Shown one piece after another: positions 26,284-37,378 of a DNA stretch of 64,000 nt. The stretch covers positions 118,363,680 to 118,427,679 of the forward strand of contig NC_089240.1 of assembly GCF_963924675.1 (NCBI RefSeq), written 5' to 3'. Within the stretch, counting starts at the first letter, position 1. Every line of letters starts with the position of its first letter. Position numbers and translations under genes: made by a program. The notes under the pieces are model-generated. The model was given only the letters and a program-made list of their open reading frames with translations. It was not told the DNA's origin and made no database searches. This stretch comes from Phocoena phocoena. Its lineage: Eukaryota > Chordata > Mammalia > Artiodactyla > Phocoenidae.

Positions 26284-26547
26284 TTAATGGTGGCCATCAG
26301 CTGTGGATGAGCTCTTCACTGTGCTCTTACATATTTGGGGGTCACTAGCCTTATGCTGACCTAGGATGACCTCAGCTGGGACAACTGGGGTTTGTTCCAC
26401 ATTTTCTTGTTCTTCAGCAGTCTTGTTCTCAAGACGTGGCAGGGATCCAAGACAGGATTTAAAAGGACTAAGCCTTTTGATGCCTAGAGATGGAACTGAC
26501 ACATCATCCCTCTGCCACATTCTATTGGCCAAAGCAAGTTACAGGGT
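26284..26547 (+). repeat. Unassigned old interspersed repeat, copy 2 (partial)
   Basis: 'gatggaactgacacatcatc' and 'cacattctattggccaaagc' match copy 1 ('gatggaactggcacattatc', 'cacattcagctggccaaagg'). Lies head-to-tail with copy 1. Confidence 0.6.
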
Positions 26548-26765
26548 GTTATCAACTGAATGTTTGTGTCCCTCTCCAAACTCATATGATGAAACCTAAT
26601 CCCCAAGGTGCAGGTATTTGGAGATGGGGCCTTTGGGATATGATTAGGTTATGAGGGTAAAGCCCTCATGAATGGATGTTTCCATTTCAGAGAATATATT
26701 CAAATAGAATCCCTGAGCTATTGAAAATTGTCTCTGCCTTTATGTCTCTGTCCTGATGAGTTACT
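26548..26765 (+). mobile_element. MaLR-type LTR fragment (MLT1/MST-like)
   Basis: 'tgttatcaactgaatgtttg' starts with the TG expected of an LTR. 'gaaacctaatccccaagg', 'ggagatggggcctttggg' and 'gagggtaaagccctcatgaa' then follow the MaLR LTR order. Partial and non-coding. Confidence 0.65.
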
Positions 26766-26779
26766 GAAAATTGTCTCTG

Positions 26780-28346
26780 TCCTGTTGCAAGATGGCAAAC
26801 TAGGAGGTCCCAACACTCATCCCTCCCACAAAAACAACAAAAACAGTGAACTACATGCCAATAAGAATACCTCTAGGAGAGCTCCAGAGTACAAAAAAGA
26901 AGTCCAATAAAGAAGCTGAAAGAGAGGAACAAAACAACTGCAAGATAAACATAAAACAATTTAAAAAATTGCAACAGTAAGTTCTCACTTATCAATAATT
27001 ACCTTCAATGGAAACAGATTAAACTTACCAAACAAAAGGTATAGAATGGATGAATGGATAAATAAACATGATCTAGTCATATGCTACCTACAAGAGACTC
27101 ACTTTAGAATTAAATACATAAGCTGAGAGTGAAGGGGTGGAAAAAGATATTTCACGCAAATGGTAACCATAAGAAAGCAGGGGTGGCTAAATTTATATCA
27201 TGCAAAATAGACTTTAAGTCAAAAACTATCTCTAGAAACAGAGAAAGTCTTTACATAATGATTAAAAGGGTGATTCAACAGGAAGATATAACAGTTATAA
27301 ATGTATATGTACCCAACATCAGAACACTTAAATATATAAAGCAAATACTGACAGATTTGAAGGCAGAAATTGAGAGCAATAAATAAAAGCAAAAGACTTC
27401 AATACCTCCATTTACAATAATGGATAGAAAATACAGACAGAAAATCAATAAAGAAACAGCTGACTTGAACTCTAGACCAAATAAGCCTAACTGATATATA
27501 CAGAACTTTCCATTTAGAGCAGAAGAATACATATTAGTATCTCACACGATATACAAAGATCAACTCTAAAAGGATTAAAGATTTAAATGTAAGACCTGAA
27601 ACCATAAAACTCCTGGAAGAAAAGGATCAGAAAAGTTCCTTGACATTGGTCTGGGGAAGGATATTTTGTATATGACAGGAAAAGCACTGGCAACAAAAGC
27701 AAAAATCAATGAATGGGATTATATTAAACTAAAAAGCTTCTGCACAGCAAACAAAGCAATCAATGGAGTGAAAAGGCAACCTATGGAATGGGAGAAAATA
27801 TTTGTAAATCATGTATTTGATAAGGGGTTAATATCTAAAATGTATAAGAAACACATACAACTCAACAGCAAAAACAAAACAGCAAATAACTCAATGAAAA
27901 ATGAGCAAAGACGTGAATAGGTATTTCTCAAAAGAAGACATACAAATGGCCCACAAGTACATGAAAAGTTTCTCAGCACCACTAGTCATCAGGGAAATCA
28001 AATCCATAATGGAATAACATTTCACTCTTGTTAGAGTGGCTATTACTGAAAGGCAAAAGACAACAAGTGTTGGTGAGGATGTGGAGAAAAAGGAACCCTT
28101 GTACACTGTTGGTTGAAATGCAAAATGATGTAGCCACTACAGCATGGAGTTTTCTCAAAAAATTAAAAATAGCACTACCATATGATCTAGCAATCCCACT
28201 TCTGGATATATATCCAAAGGAAATGGAATCAGGATCTCAAAAGGATATCTACACTCCCACATTCATTTCAGCATCATTCACAATAATCAAGATATGGAAA
28301 CAACCTAAGTGTCCACTGATGAACAAATGGATAAAGAAAATGTAGT
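26780..28346 (+). mobile_element. Old L1 remnant, left part of nested complex
   Basis: It starts 'tcctgttgcaagatggcaaa', resembling an L1 5' end. It then holds the ORF2 endonuclease region (27000-27420; 'GWKKIFHANGNHKK' readable), an internal deletion near 27530, and the ORF2 C-terminal end (27550-28345). The matching right part is at 31157-31751. TSD 'gaaaattgtctctg' at 26766-26779 and 'gaaattgtctctg' at 31752-31764 define one insertion later split by Tigger1. Confidence 0.85.
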
Positions 28347-28348
28347 GT

Positions 28349-28397
<49 letters not shown>
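28347..28397. repeat. (TG)n microsatellite
   Basis: About 23 TG units at the point where the L1 3' end normally reads 'gtggtatatatacacaatgg'. It therefore probably grew from the L1's own TA/CA-rich stretch. Directly abuts the Tigger1 insertion. Confidence 0.95.
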
Positions 28398-29855
28398 TAA
28401 CGGGCATAGCTTGTTTTATTCTGCTTCACTTTATTGCGCTTCACAGATATTGTGCTTTTTTACAGATTGAAGGTTTGTGAAAACCCTGCATCAAGCAAAT
28501 CTATCAGTGCCATTTTCCCAACAGCATTTGCTCACTTCATGTCTCTGTGTCACATTTTGGTAACTCTTGCAATATTTCAAACTTTTTCATTATTATTATA
28601 TTTGTTATGGTGATCCGTGATCAGTGACTTTTGATGTTACTATTGTCATTGTTTTGGGGTGTCACAAACTGTGCCCAAATAAGATAGTGAATTTAATCAA
28701 TAAATGTGTGTTTTGACTCTTCCACTGAACAGCTGTTTCCACCATCTCTTTCCTCTTCTCAGGCCTCCCTATTCCCTGAGATACAATATTGAAATTATGC
28801 CAATTAATATTCCTACAATGACCTCTAAGTGTTCAAGTGAAAGGAAGAGTCACAAGTCTCTCACTTTAAATCAAAAGCTAGAAATAATTAAGCTTAGTGA
28901 GGAAGGCACGTTGAAAGCTGAGATAGGCCAAAAGCTAGGCCTCTTGCACCAAACAGGTAGCCAAGTTGTGAATGCAAAAGAAAAGTTCTTGAAGGAAATT
29001 AAAAGCACTACTCCAGTGAACACACAAATGATAAGAAAGCAAAACAGCCTCATTGCTGATATGGAGAAAGTTTTAGGGATCTGGATAGAAGATCAAACCA
29101 GCCACAACCTTACCTAATCCAGAGTAAGGCCCTAACTCTTCAATTCTATGAAGGCTGAGAGAGGTGAGGAAGCTGCAGAGGAAAAGTTTGAAGCTAGCAG
29201 AGGTTGGTTCATGAGGCTTAAGGAAAACAGCCGTCTCCATAACTTAAAAGTGCAAAGTGAAGCAGCATTTTCTGATGTAGAAGCTGCAGCAAGTTATCCA
29301 GAAAATCTAGCTAAGGTAATTAATGAAGGTGGCTACACGAAACAACAGATTTTCAATAGATGAAACAGCTTTCTATTAGAAGAAGATGCCATCTAGGACT
29401 TTCATAGCTAGATAGGAGAGGAGATGTCAATGCCTGGCTTCAGAGCTTCAAAGGACAAGGCTGACTCTCTTGTTTGAGGCTAATGTAGCTTGTGATTTTC
29501 GGTTGAAGCGAGTGCTCAATTACCATTCTGAAAATCCTAGGGCCCTTAAGAATTATGCTAAATCTACTCTGCTTGTACTCTATAAATGGAACAACAAAGC
29601 CTGGATGACAACACATCTGTTTACAACATGATTTACTGAATATTTTAAGCTCACTGTTGAGACCTATTGATGAGAATAAAAGATTCCTTTCAAAATATTA
29701 CTTCTCGCTGACAAAGCACCTGGTCACCCAAGAGTTCTAATGGAGATGTACAATGAGATTCATGTTGTTTTCATGTCAGCTAACAGCATCCATTCTGCAG
29801 CCTATGGATCAAGGATAAGTTTTGACCTTCAAGTCTTACGATTTAAGAAATACAT

Positions 29856-30201
29856 TTTTTGGGGTGGTGGTGTGATGAATTGGGCGATTGGGATTGACGT
29901 GTATACACTGATGTGTATTAAATTGATGACTAATAAGAATCTGCTGTATAAAAAATAAAGGGCTTCCCTGGTGGCACAGTGGTTGAGAGTCCGCCTGCTG
30001 ATGCAGGGGACGTGGGTTCGTGCCCTGGTCCGGGAGGATCCCACATGCCGCGGAGCGGCTGGGCCCGTGAGCCATGGCCGCTGAGCCTGCGCGTCCGAAG
30101 CCTGTGCTCCGCAACGGGAGAGGCCACAGCAGTGAGAGGCCCGCGTACCGCAAAATAAATAAATAAATAAATAAAATAAAATAAAATTCAAAAAAATATA
30201 A
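29856..30201 (+). mobile_element. L1 3'-tail insertion inside Tigger1
   Basis: TSD 'aagaaatacat' at 29845-29855 and 30202-30212 flanks the insertion. Its first ~100 bases ('gggattgacgtgtatacact', 'ctgctgtataaaaaataaa') match the L1 3' terminus also seen at 39060 and 39360. The end 'ataaaattcaaaaaa' matches the tail at 39430. A SINE lies within this tail. Confidence 0.9.
29960..30180 (+). mobile_element. CHR-type SINE nested in the L1 tail
   Basis: 'gggcttccctggtggcacag' through 'gcccgcgtaccgcaaaa' with an AAAT-rich tail. It is the innermost of four layers: old L1, Tigger1, L1 tail, SINE. Confidence 0.95.
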
Positions 30202-31156
30202 AAGAAATACATGTTGTAAGGCTATAGCTGCCCATAAATAGTGATTCCTCTGATGGATCTGGGCAAAGTAAATTGAAAACCTTTTGGAAAGGATTCACCA
30301 TTCTAGATGCCATTAAGAACATTCGTGATTCATGTGAGCGGGTCAAAATATCAACGTTCACAGGAGTTTGGAAGAAGTTGATTCCAACCCTCATGGATGA
30401 CTCTGTGGGGTTCAAGACTTCAGTGGAGGCAGTAACTGCATTTGTGGTGGAAATAGCAAGAGAACTATTAGAATTAGAAGCGGAGGCTGAAGATGTGACG
30501 GGATTGCTGCAATCTCATGATAAAACTTTAAGGGATGAGGAGTTGCTTCTTAAGGATGAGCAAAGCAAGTGGTTTCTTGAGGTGGCATCTGCTCCTGGGT
30601 GAAGGTGCTGAGAAGATTGTTGAAATGGCAGCACAGGATTTAGAATATGACATCAACTTAGTTGATAAAGCAGTGACAGGACTTAAGAGGATTGACTCCA
30701 ATTTTGAAAGACGTTCTACTGTGTGTAAAATGCTATCAAATAGCATTGCATGCTACAGAGAAACTGTTTGTGAGAGGAAGTGTCAATCAATACAGCAAAC
30801 TTCATTGTTGTCTTATTTTAAGAAAGTGCCACAGCCACCCCAGCCTTTGGCAACCATAACCCTGATCACTCAGCAGCCACCAACATCAAGGTGAGACCCT
30901 CTACTGGCAAAAATATCATGATTTGCTGAAGGCTCAGATGATGGTTAGCATTTTTTACCAATAAAGTATTTTTAAATTAAGGTATGTACATTGTTTTCTA
31001 AGACAATGCTATTGCACATGTAATAGTTTATAGTGTTAACATAACTTTTATATACATCGGGAAACTAAAAATTTCATGTGACTTGCTTTATTGCAATATT
31101 CACTTTATTGTGATGGGCTGAAGCCAAACCCGAAATATCTTCCAAGTATGCCTGTA

Positions 31157-31751
31157 TAGCACACAATGGAATATTATTCATACTTTAAAAAGAAGGAAAT
31201 CCTGCTATTTGCAACAACTTGGATGAATATGGAAGACATTATGCTAAGTGAAATAAGCCAGATAAAGATGAATACTCACTTACACGTGGAATCTAAAATA
31301 TTGAGTTGGCCAAAAAGTTCGTTCCGGTAAGATGTTACGGAAAAACCAGAATGAACTTTTTGGCCAGCCCAATAGTTGAACTCAGAAGCAGAGAGTAGAA
31401 TGGTGGTTACCAGGGGCTGGAGGAGGGAGAAATGGAGAAACTTTGGTCAAGGGCTGCAAAGATTCAGTTATGTAAGATGAATAAATTCTGAGGATAATGT
31501 ACAACAATGTGACTACGATTAACAATATTTTACTGTATACTTGGACTCTTTTAAGAAGGTAGATCTTTATTCTTATACACATTCACACAAATGAAAGAAA
31601 AAAGAAAGTGGTAACTATCTGAAGTGATGGAAATGTTAATCAGCTTTATTAGAGTGATTATTTCACATGTATATGCATATCAAATAATCAAATTATATAC
31701 CTTAAATGCAGACAATTTTTAATTGCAGAATGTGTTAATAAGAAAAAAAAA
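31157..31751 (+). mobile_element. Old L1 remnant, right part of nested complex
   Basis: 'cacaatggaatattattcat' and 'attatgctaagtgaaataag' continue the L1 broken at 28346. The A-rich tail ends near 31751 at the TSD. Contains the mariner hairpin at 31301. Confidence 0.85.
31301..31372. mobile_element. Mariner-type MITE forming a hairpin
   Basis: A 72-base element flanked by TA on both sides (31299-31300, 31373-31374). The left arm 'ttgagttggccaaaaagttc' pairs with the right arm 'gaactttttggccagcccaa', with two mismatches in the outer 20 bases. The arms continue pairing several bases inward around 'rttcygg'. The left arm has lost part of the 'tttttccgtaa' present as its complement in the right arm. 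It is a cetartiodactyl mariner MITE with no coding capacity. Confidence 0.93.
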
Positions 31752-31982
31752 GAAATTGTCTCTGACCCTAGGTGATGATAGCTTTCTGGTATCCCCAAAG
31801 CCTATTTCTTTGCAATGGTATTTTAGGTTCAAAATCCTTTCCTTTCAGAACTCTATAAACATTATCATAATGTCTAATATTATTCCATATTATGGATAAA
31901 GAATTCAATGCCAGCTAAACTTTTATTCCCTCTCTCTGAAATCTTCCATGATTTTCACATTATTCTCATAATTTAAAGTATG

Positions 31983-32445
31983 TGCATCAATTAGCTTTTG
32001 TGGTATAACAAAACACTTCAACATTTTGCGGCTTAAATTGTTTATTGAGCTCACGATTCTGTGGTTTGGCAATTTGGGCTGGCCTCAGCCGGGCAACTTT
32101 TCTGATCTCTGCTGGAATCACTCATGCATCTGCAGGTGTAGTGAATGGTCTCAGATGTCTGGGGGCTGACTAGGTGTTGTCTTGGATGACAAGAGTGACT
32201 GAGTGTCATAATCCAGGGGAATAGCCTGGATTTTCTTGCATGGCAGTCAGGGGCTTCAGGAACATCGAGAGAGCAAGCCTTTGTATGCGAGTGCTTTTCA
32301 AGCCTTTGCTTGTGTTATATTTGCTAATATCCCATTGGCCAAAGCAAGCCACATGGCCAACCCAGATACAAGGAGTGGAAATACAGAGTCTACTTCTTGA
32401 GGGAAGGATCTGTGATATCATACTGCAAGGGTGAGGATACAGAAA
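31983..32445 (+). repeat. Unassigned old interspersed repeat, copy 3
   Basis: The longest copy: 'attagcttttgtggtataac', 'tcacgattctgtggtttggc', 'ttgggctggcctcagccggg' and 'cccattggccaaagcaagcc'. Order shared with copies 1, 2 and 4. Confidence 0.65.
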
Positions 32446-32469
32446 GGGGAATGATATGTGGCTGTTTTT

Positions 32470-32650
32470 ACAATTTTACCATACTCCTCTTTTCATTTCA
32501 TCTCCTACCCCTCCCTCCATCACTTACTCCACTCCAGCCAAACTGACCTCCTTGCTTTACCTGAGAAATGGCAGGCATGTTCTCACCCCAGGCCCTTTGC
32601 ACACACTGATCCCTTTGCCTAAAATACTGTTCCACCAGGTATCTGCATAG
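32470..32650 (+). mobile_element. L2 LINE fragment (plus)
   Basis: 'ccaaactgacctccttgctt', 'ggccctttgcacacactgat' and 'cctaaaatactgttccacc' match the L2 order. It lies between two copies of the unassigned repeat. Confidence 0.6.
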
Positions 32651-32664
32651 GTAGTTCCTTTGGC

Positions 32665-33100
32665 TCTTTCAAGTCTGTGGGTTGGCAATTTGTCCTGAGC
32701 TCAGCTGGGCAGCTCTTCTGGTCTCAGCTGGGATCACTCATGTGTCTGTGAGAATCTGGTAGGTCAGCTGGGTGCTAGGAAGGCTTCAGCTGTAATGGCT
32801 TGTGTCTGCTCCACATCACTTCTTACCTGTCAGGAGAGTAGCCTGGGCTTGTTCGCATAGTAAACAGAGGGTTGGTTCCAAGCAAGCGTAGAAGCACACA
32901 AGGCCTCTTGAGATACAGCTTGGAACTAACACAATGTTACTTCCACCACATTCTATTAGTGGAATGTGGGATATCTTGGGCAAGCAACAAGGCCAAGTCA
33001 GATTCAAGGTGCTCCTTGATGGGAGGAACTTCAAAGTCACATTGCAAAGGGGCACGGATACAATGAGGGGGAAAATTGTGGTCATTCTTGCAAGCAACAT
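32665..33100 (+). repeat. Unassigned old interspersed repeat, copy 4
   Basis: 'tctgtgggttggcaatttgt', 'ctggtctcagctgggatcac' and 'ttcaaagtcacattgcaaag' match copies 1 and 3. Confidence 0.65.
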
Positions 33101-34080
33101 ACCATAGTGTGCTATTTTTCAGTATTTTGCTTCAAAACAATAGTCTTCAGCTCGGGGAGGTGTATCTTCTGTTACTCCATAAATTATGTTTTCCCATCTC
33201 TCCTTTCTCTCCTTCACCATTTGGAAATTCTATTAGAAAGACTTTTGACTCACCTATATCTATTCTCCCTGCCTCACAACTTTTCTTTCTTAGCTTTCCT
33301 ATCTCTCCTTCCACCCCTCCCCAAATATTCTAAAAGAATGCTTTAATGGAATCTTCCAGACATCTAATTTGATTTCCTGCTATGTCCCTTCTGCTATTAG
33401 GCCTTATTTTTAGGCAATATTTTCTTTTTTAATCCGGCAATTATATTTATAATGTTCATAAACTGTTTACTTTACAATTATACCCTTTTATCACAGTAGC
33501 TTGTTCTACTCTTTTATGGATACAAAATTTTCTTGAATATCACTAAGGATTTTTTTCTAAAGTTTTCTTCTGTTTCCTGCATTAATCCTTTGGAGTTAGT
33601 AACCTCTATTCAGCTTTGCATCACTTTTTCATGCTGTCATTATCTTCAGTCAATGGGCAATTATTTTTCAGCTGGTCTCTTCTGAACCGCTCAAGTTAAT
33701 TATCAATGATCATAATATGAATACTATCCCTGTTGTTACTCTGGATCACATAACATCGAGTTATCTATTTGAGAAATAATTCAATAGAAAAGCAGTGCTT
33801 ATAATTTGGAGTATCTGCCTCTGTGACTTTCAAAAAGGGGCTTCTCTTTAAGCACTGTTTGATTTTTTCTCCTTGGCATCTTAATGCATATGACAGTGCT
33901 TTCCTGATTAGCAGTCATAGAGGCCTCTGCTATAGCTGCTTTGAAGCATGTTTTTATGAAGTGAAGTTTCACAAAAAGTGAAGCTCCTATATTTCAAATA
34001 GCCTATATTTTGAGTCAGACTATTCTAAACATGTCCTGCAAATTTGGTGAAAATTTATCCAGCCATAAAGTGATATGATA
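33101..34080. other. No recognisable feature
   Basis: T/C-rich sequence around 33170-33330, otherwise unassigned. Confidence 0.4.
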
Positions 34081-34082
34081 TG

Positions 34083-34111
34083 TACACACACACCAGAGCG
34101 CGCGCACACAC

Positions 34112-34147
<36 letters not shown>
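34083..34147. repeat. (CA)n microsatellite with CG interruptions
   Basis: CA repeats with an internal 'agcgcgcgcacac' block. The alternating purine-pyrimidine run is compatible with Z-DNA. It abuts the left (3') side of the minus-strand L1. Confidence 0.95.
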
Positions 34148-34148
<1 letters not shown>

Positions 34149-34199
34149 GCCACAGATGTTCACACTGACACAGACCTTCAGGTGTGTCATAATCCCACA

Positions 34200-35285
34200 T
34201 AGCATACATTCTTTCAGCCATATATGTGTTAGCATATGGTATTTGTTTTTCTGTTTCTGACTTACTTCACTCTGTATGACAGACTCTAGGTCCATCCTCT
34301 TCACTACAAATAACTCAATTTCATTTCCTTTTATGGCTGAGTAATACTCCATTGTATATATGTGCCACATCTTCTTTATCCATTCATCTATTGGTGGACG
34401 CTTAGGTTGCTTCCATGTCCTGGCTATTGTAAATAGTGCTGCAGTGAACATTGTGGTACATGACTCTTTTTGAATTATGGTTTTCTCACGGTATATGCCC
34501 AGTAGTGAGATTGCTGGGTCATATGGTAGTTCCATTTTTAGTTTTTTAAGGAATCTCCATACTGTTCTCCATAGTGGCTGTATCAGTTTACATTCTCAAC
34601 AACAATACAAGAGGGTTCTTTTTTCTCCACACCCTCTCCAGCATTTGTTGTTTGTAGATTTTCTGATGATGCCCATTCTAACCAGTGGGAGGTGATACTC
34701 ATTGTAGTTTTGATTTGCATTTCTCTAATAATTAATGATGTTGAGCAGCTTTTCATGTGCCTCTTGGCCATCTGTATGTCTTCTTTAGAGAGTTGTCTAT
34801 TTAGGTCTTCTGCCCATTTTTTGATTGGGCTGTTTGTTTTTTTACTATTGAGCTGCATGAGCTGTTTATATATTTTGGAGATTAATCCTTTCTCTGTTGA
34901 TTCATTTGCAAATATTTTCTCCCATTCTGAGGGCTGTCTTTTCATCTTGTTTATAGTTTCCTTTGCTGTGCAAAAGCTTTTAAGTTTCATTAGGTCCCAT
35001 TTGTTTATTTTTGTTTTTATTTCCATTACTCTAGGAGGTGGGTCAAAAAGGATCTTGCTGTGATTTATGTCATAGAGTGTTCTGCCTATGTTTTCCTTTA
35101 AGAGTTTTATAGTGTCTGGCCTTACATTTAGGTCTTTAATCCATTTTGAGTTTATTTTTGTGTATGGTGTTAGGGAGTGTCCTAATTTCATTCTTTTACA
35201 TGTAGCTGTCCAATTTTCCCAGCACCACTTATTGAAGAGACTGTCTTTTCTCCATTGTATATCCTTGCCTCCTTTGTCATGGATA
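34200..35285 (-). mobile_element. L1 ORF2 3'-end fragment (minus)
   Basis: The reversed text shows ORF2 C-terminal coding. On the minus strand 35191-34583 is an open 202-codon piece beginning '[18 protein letters not shown]', and 34535-34260 continues '[15 protein letters not shown]' to '[15 protein letters not shown]'. Truncated at both the ORF2 5' side and the 3' UTR. Quite young, since the frame is nearly intact. No TSD found. Confidence 0.92.
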
Positions 35286-36199
35286 TGTTGACCATAGCTG
35301 CATACATAGCAAGTCTATTAGCCTCACAGGGATATTTTGAGGAGCCAATGTAATGATATATGTGAAAATAATATGGCATAAATATAAAAATATTATCGCA
35401 TACTTAAATGTAAAGTATTTAAAGTGCTCAAACTTGCTTTGCACTAAGGATGAGAAAGAAGCCTCTTCTCTATTATGTTACACTATTTTGATATTATTCT
35501 GGCTAAAATGTAAAAACTCAGATGGTTACATAGTTATATAGACTCTGACTACATGGAAAAAAAATCCTTTAAATAGGGTAAATTTTCAAGAAGGTGTAGA
35601 AGCTGCAAGTGGCAACCGGTGGCATGATTTGCGACTAATAAGACCTTGCGTTATCTGAAAAAGTTACTTATTTGGAACAGTGCTCCAGGAAATCTAATTT
35701 GAGATCATTTAAATGTCAGTAAATTAAGGGGCCTAGATGATTAAATATAGTGTACAGATATTAAAAGCTGCAGGGATGAAGGGCAAGAACATTATTCTCA
35801 TTCTGATTAAGAATTGCTACACAGAGTTCTTTTTCCAGTATAGTAGAAATTAAAAGCTATACCTTTTGTTTTACATTTCTGAAAACTTAATAGTGGATTA
35901 GGAAATGTGGAGAGAAGAGAGAATAATACATTGTGATATCCTTAAGATCTTGAGTGCTTTCCCTTGCCTTTAGAGTAAAATTCACTGAAAACTAAGTTGG
36001 AGAAGGTGTTGTAAAATTCTTGGGATTTGCATTTATGACTTCCATTCCAAGATCCCCTTGTGGCCACATTAAATTAATATGTAAATTTGTTTATTGAATG
36101 ATTACTATATCCAGGGCAACAGATACAGAGGGAGAAAGAATCCACAGAAGTATGAGGTATGATTCTTTTGAGGGATGTCTCAGTGTAGGGCAAATGTTC
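35286..36199. other. No recognisable feature
   Basis: AT-rich unassigned sequence. Confidence 0.4.
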
Positions 36200-36385
36200 T
36201 AGAACTTAAGTAAGCCTAAGAATCACCTGGAGAGCTGGTGAAAATGCAGATTTTCAGCACTCATCTGCAGAGCTTTTGATTCCACAGGGCTGGGGTGGAG
36301 CCCTGGAGTCTGAATTGCTACCAAGAACTCCAAGTAATTCTGATCCACACTACAAAACACTGGTCTGGAGGAAGCAGCAGTTATG
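36200..36385. mobile_element. MER5-like non-autonomous hAT element
   Basis: 'agaatcacctggagagctgg', 'gctggggtggagccctggag' and 'aagtaattctgatccacac' follow the MER5 pattern. Confidence 0.65.
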
Positions 36386-36469
36386 TACAAAGAACTGTGG
36401 TAACAGTAGAGCTACAGAGCCTAACGGGAGTATTGGGGATGGGGAAATGACTTGTGACTGGTGAAATTT

Positions 36470-36800
36470 AAGGAAGTCTGCAAAAAGAAGGCTGGTTTGA
36501 GCTGGGCAATGAGGAAAGGGCAGGACCGCTACAGGTGGATATAGTGAGGTAGCAGAGTGGGGAGAATCAGAGAGGAGGCATTTCAGGTGGAGGGTTAGCA
36601 AGCAAAAAGGTACATATGTGAAAGCACTTGGGGAATGGCAAATAATCTGATATGGCTGGATTGTAAAATGCCTGTAGGATTGTAGTGGGAGATACATTAG
36701 AAAAACAGAGAGCTAAGTATAGACAGTGGAGTTCTTTGAAGGAGTTTGACTTTGTTTCAAAGGCAACAGGAGTCTTTGAGGTCTTCTAAGAAGGAACATG
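36470..36800 (-). mobile_element. L2 LINE fragment (minus)
   Basis: 'ggcatttcaggtggagggtt', 'gtgaaagcacttgggg' and 'gagttctttgaaggagtttg' follow reversed L2 order. Confidence 0.5.
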
Positions 36801-36834
36801 GCATCATTACTTTTGCTTTCACTAGTGACTCATG

Positions 36835-37000
36835 AATTCTTCACAACAACCCTTTAACAGTTGTGGTATTATCTCCATTTTACAGCTGAAGAAACTGAGG
36901 TTAAGAGAGATAAAGTCCCGTGCCTGAGGTCTCCTAGCCAGTACCTAGCATAGTCAGAATTCGAACTCAGGTTCCCAAACACAGTCCTTAGGTGGTTGTA
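36835..37000 (-). mobile_element. MIR SINE fragment (minus)
   Basis: 'ttcacaacaaccctttaaca', 'cattttacagctgaagaaac' and 'cagaattcgaactcaggttc' are the reversed MIR order. Confidence 0.8.
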
Positions 37001-37365
37001 GAGGTAACAGGCAATGTGGATGCTGCTCACTACAATGGGGAACATGTCCATTATTCATCATTCAGTAAAAGGTTGTCATGCACAGTGTTAGGCACTCAGT
37101 TTATTTTACAAAATTCTTCCAAAAATCATATATTCAATTACACAATTTAAAAAACTAAATTGTATTACAAGTCTTGAAAAGAACAACAGGAGTCCCTTAC
37201 CCCCATGCCTTAGTTCAGTCCTGTTCTCCAGAGGCAACCACTTTTATCTCTTTCAGCATTTTTTCCTGCTCTGGTATATATTTCTGTTGTTACCAAACCA
37301 AACTCGGGTTTGCTCACCAGATGCACAGCAAAGCCAATCTACTGACACCAGGTTGTGATGAAGTA
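37001..37365. other. Mostly unassigned, possible old L1 scrap
   Basis: 'tcctgttctccagaggcaac' near 37217 is reminiscent of old L1 3' text. Nothing else recognised. Confidence 0.3.
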
Positions 37366-37378
37366 AAAACCAGTGTTT

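Larger units (their letters stand above)
28818..30948 (+). pseudogene. Tigger1 transposase pseudogene
   Basis: The encoded protein would be a pogo-family DDE transposase. The ATG at 28818 begins '[15 protein letters not shown]'. '[14 protein letters not shown]' belongs to the N-terminal CENP-B-like helix-turn-helix. The frame stops at 29117, and coding resumes at 29148-29363 ('[13 protein letters not shown]', the second DNA-binding domain). A deletion and stop near 29360 break the first catalytic block after 'QIFNR'. Later DDE segments contain further indels. A composite L1/SINE insertion at 29856-30201 splits the gene after the third catalytic block. The C-terminal parts are readable at 30273-30602 and 30535-30894 in different frames, and the expected stop is the TAG at 30946. 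Dead. Confidence 0.92.
28401..31154 (+). mobile_element. Tigger1 DNA transposon, near full length
   Basis: The 5' end 'cgggcatagcttgttttatt' and 3' end 'ccaagtatgcctg' are the degraded Tigger1 terminal inverted repeats, flanked by TA at 28398-28399 and 31155-31156. The body follows Tigger1 from its 5' UTR ('acagattgaaggtttgtg') through the transposase to the 3' UTR. Without the 346-base secondary insertion (29856-30201) its length is about 2.4 kb, as expected for full-length Tigger1. Confidence 0.95.
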
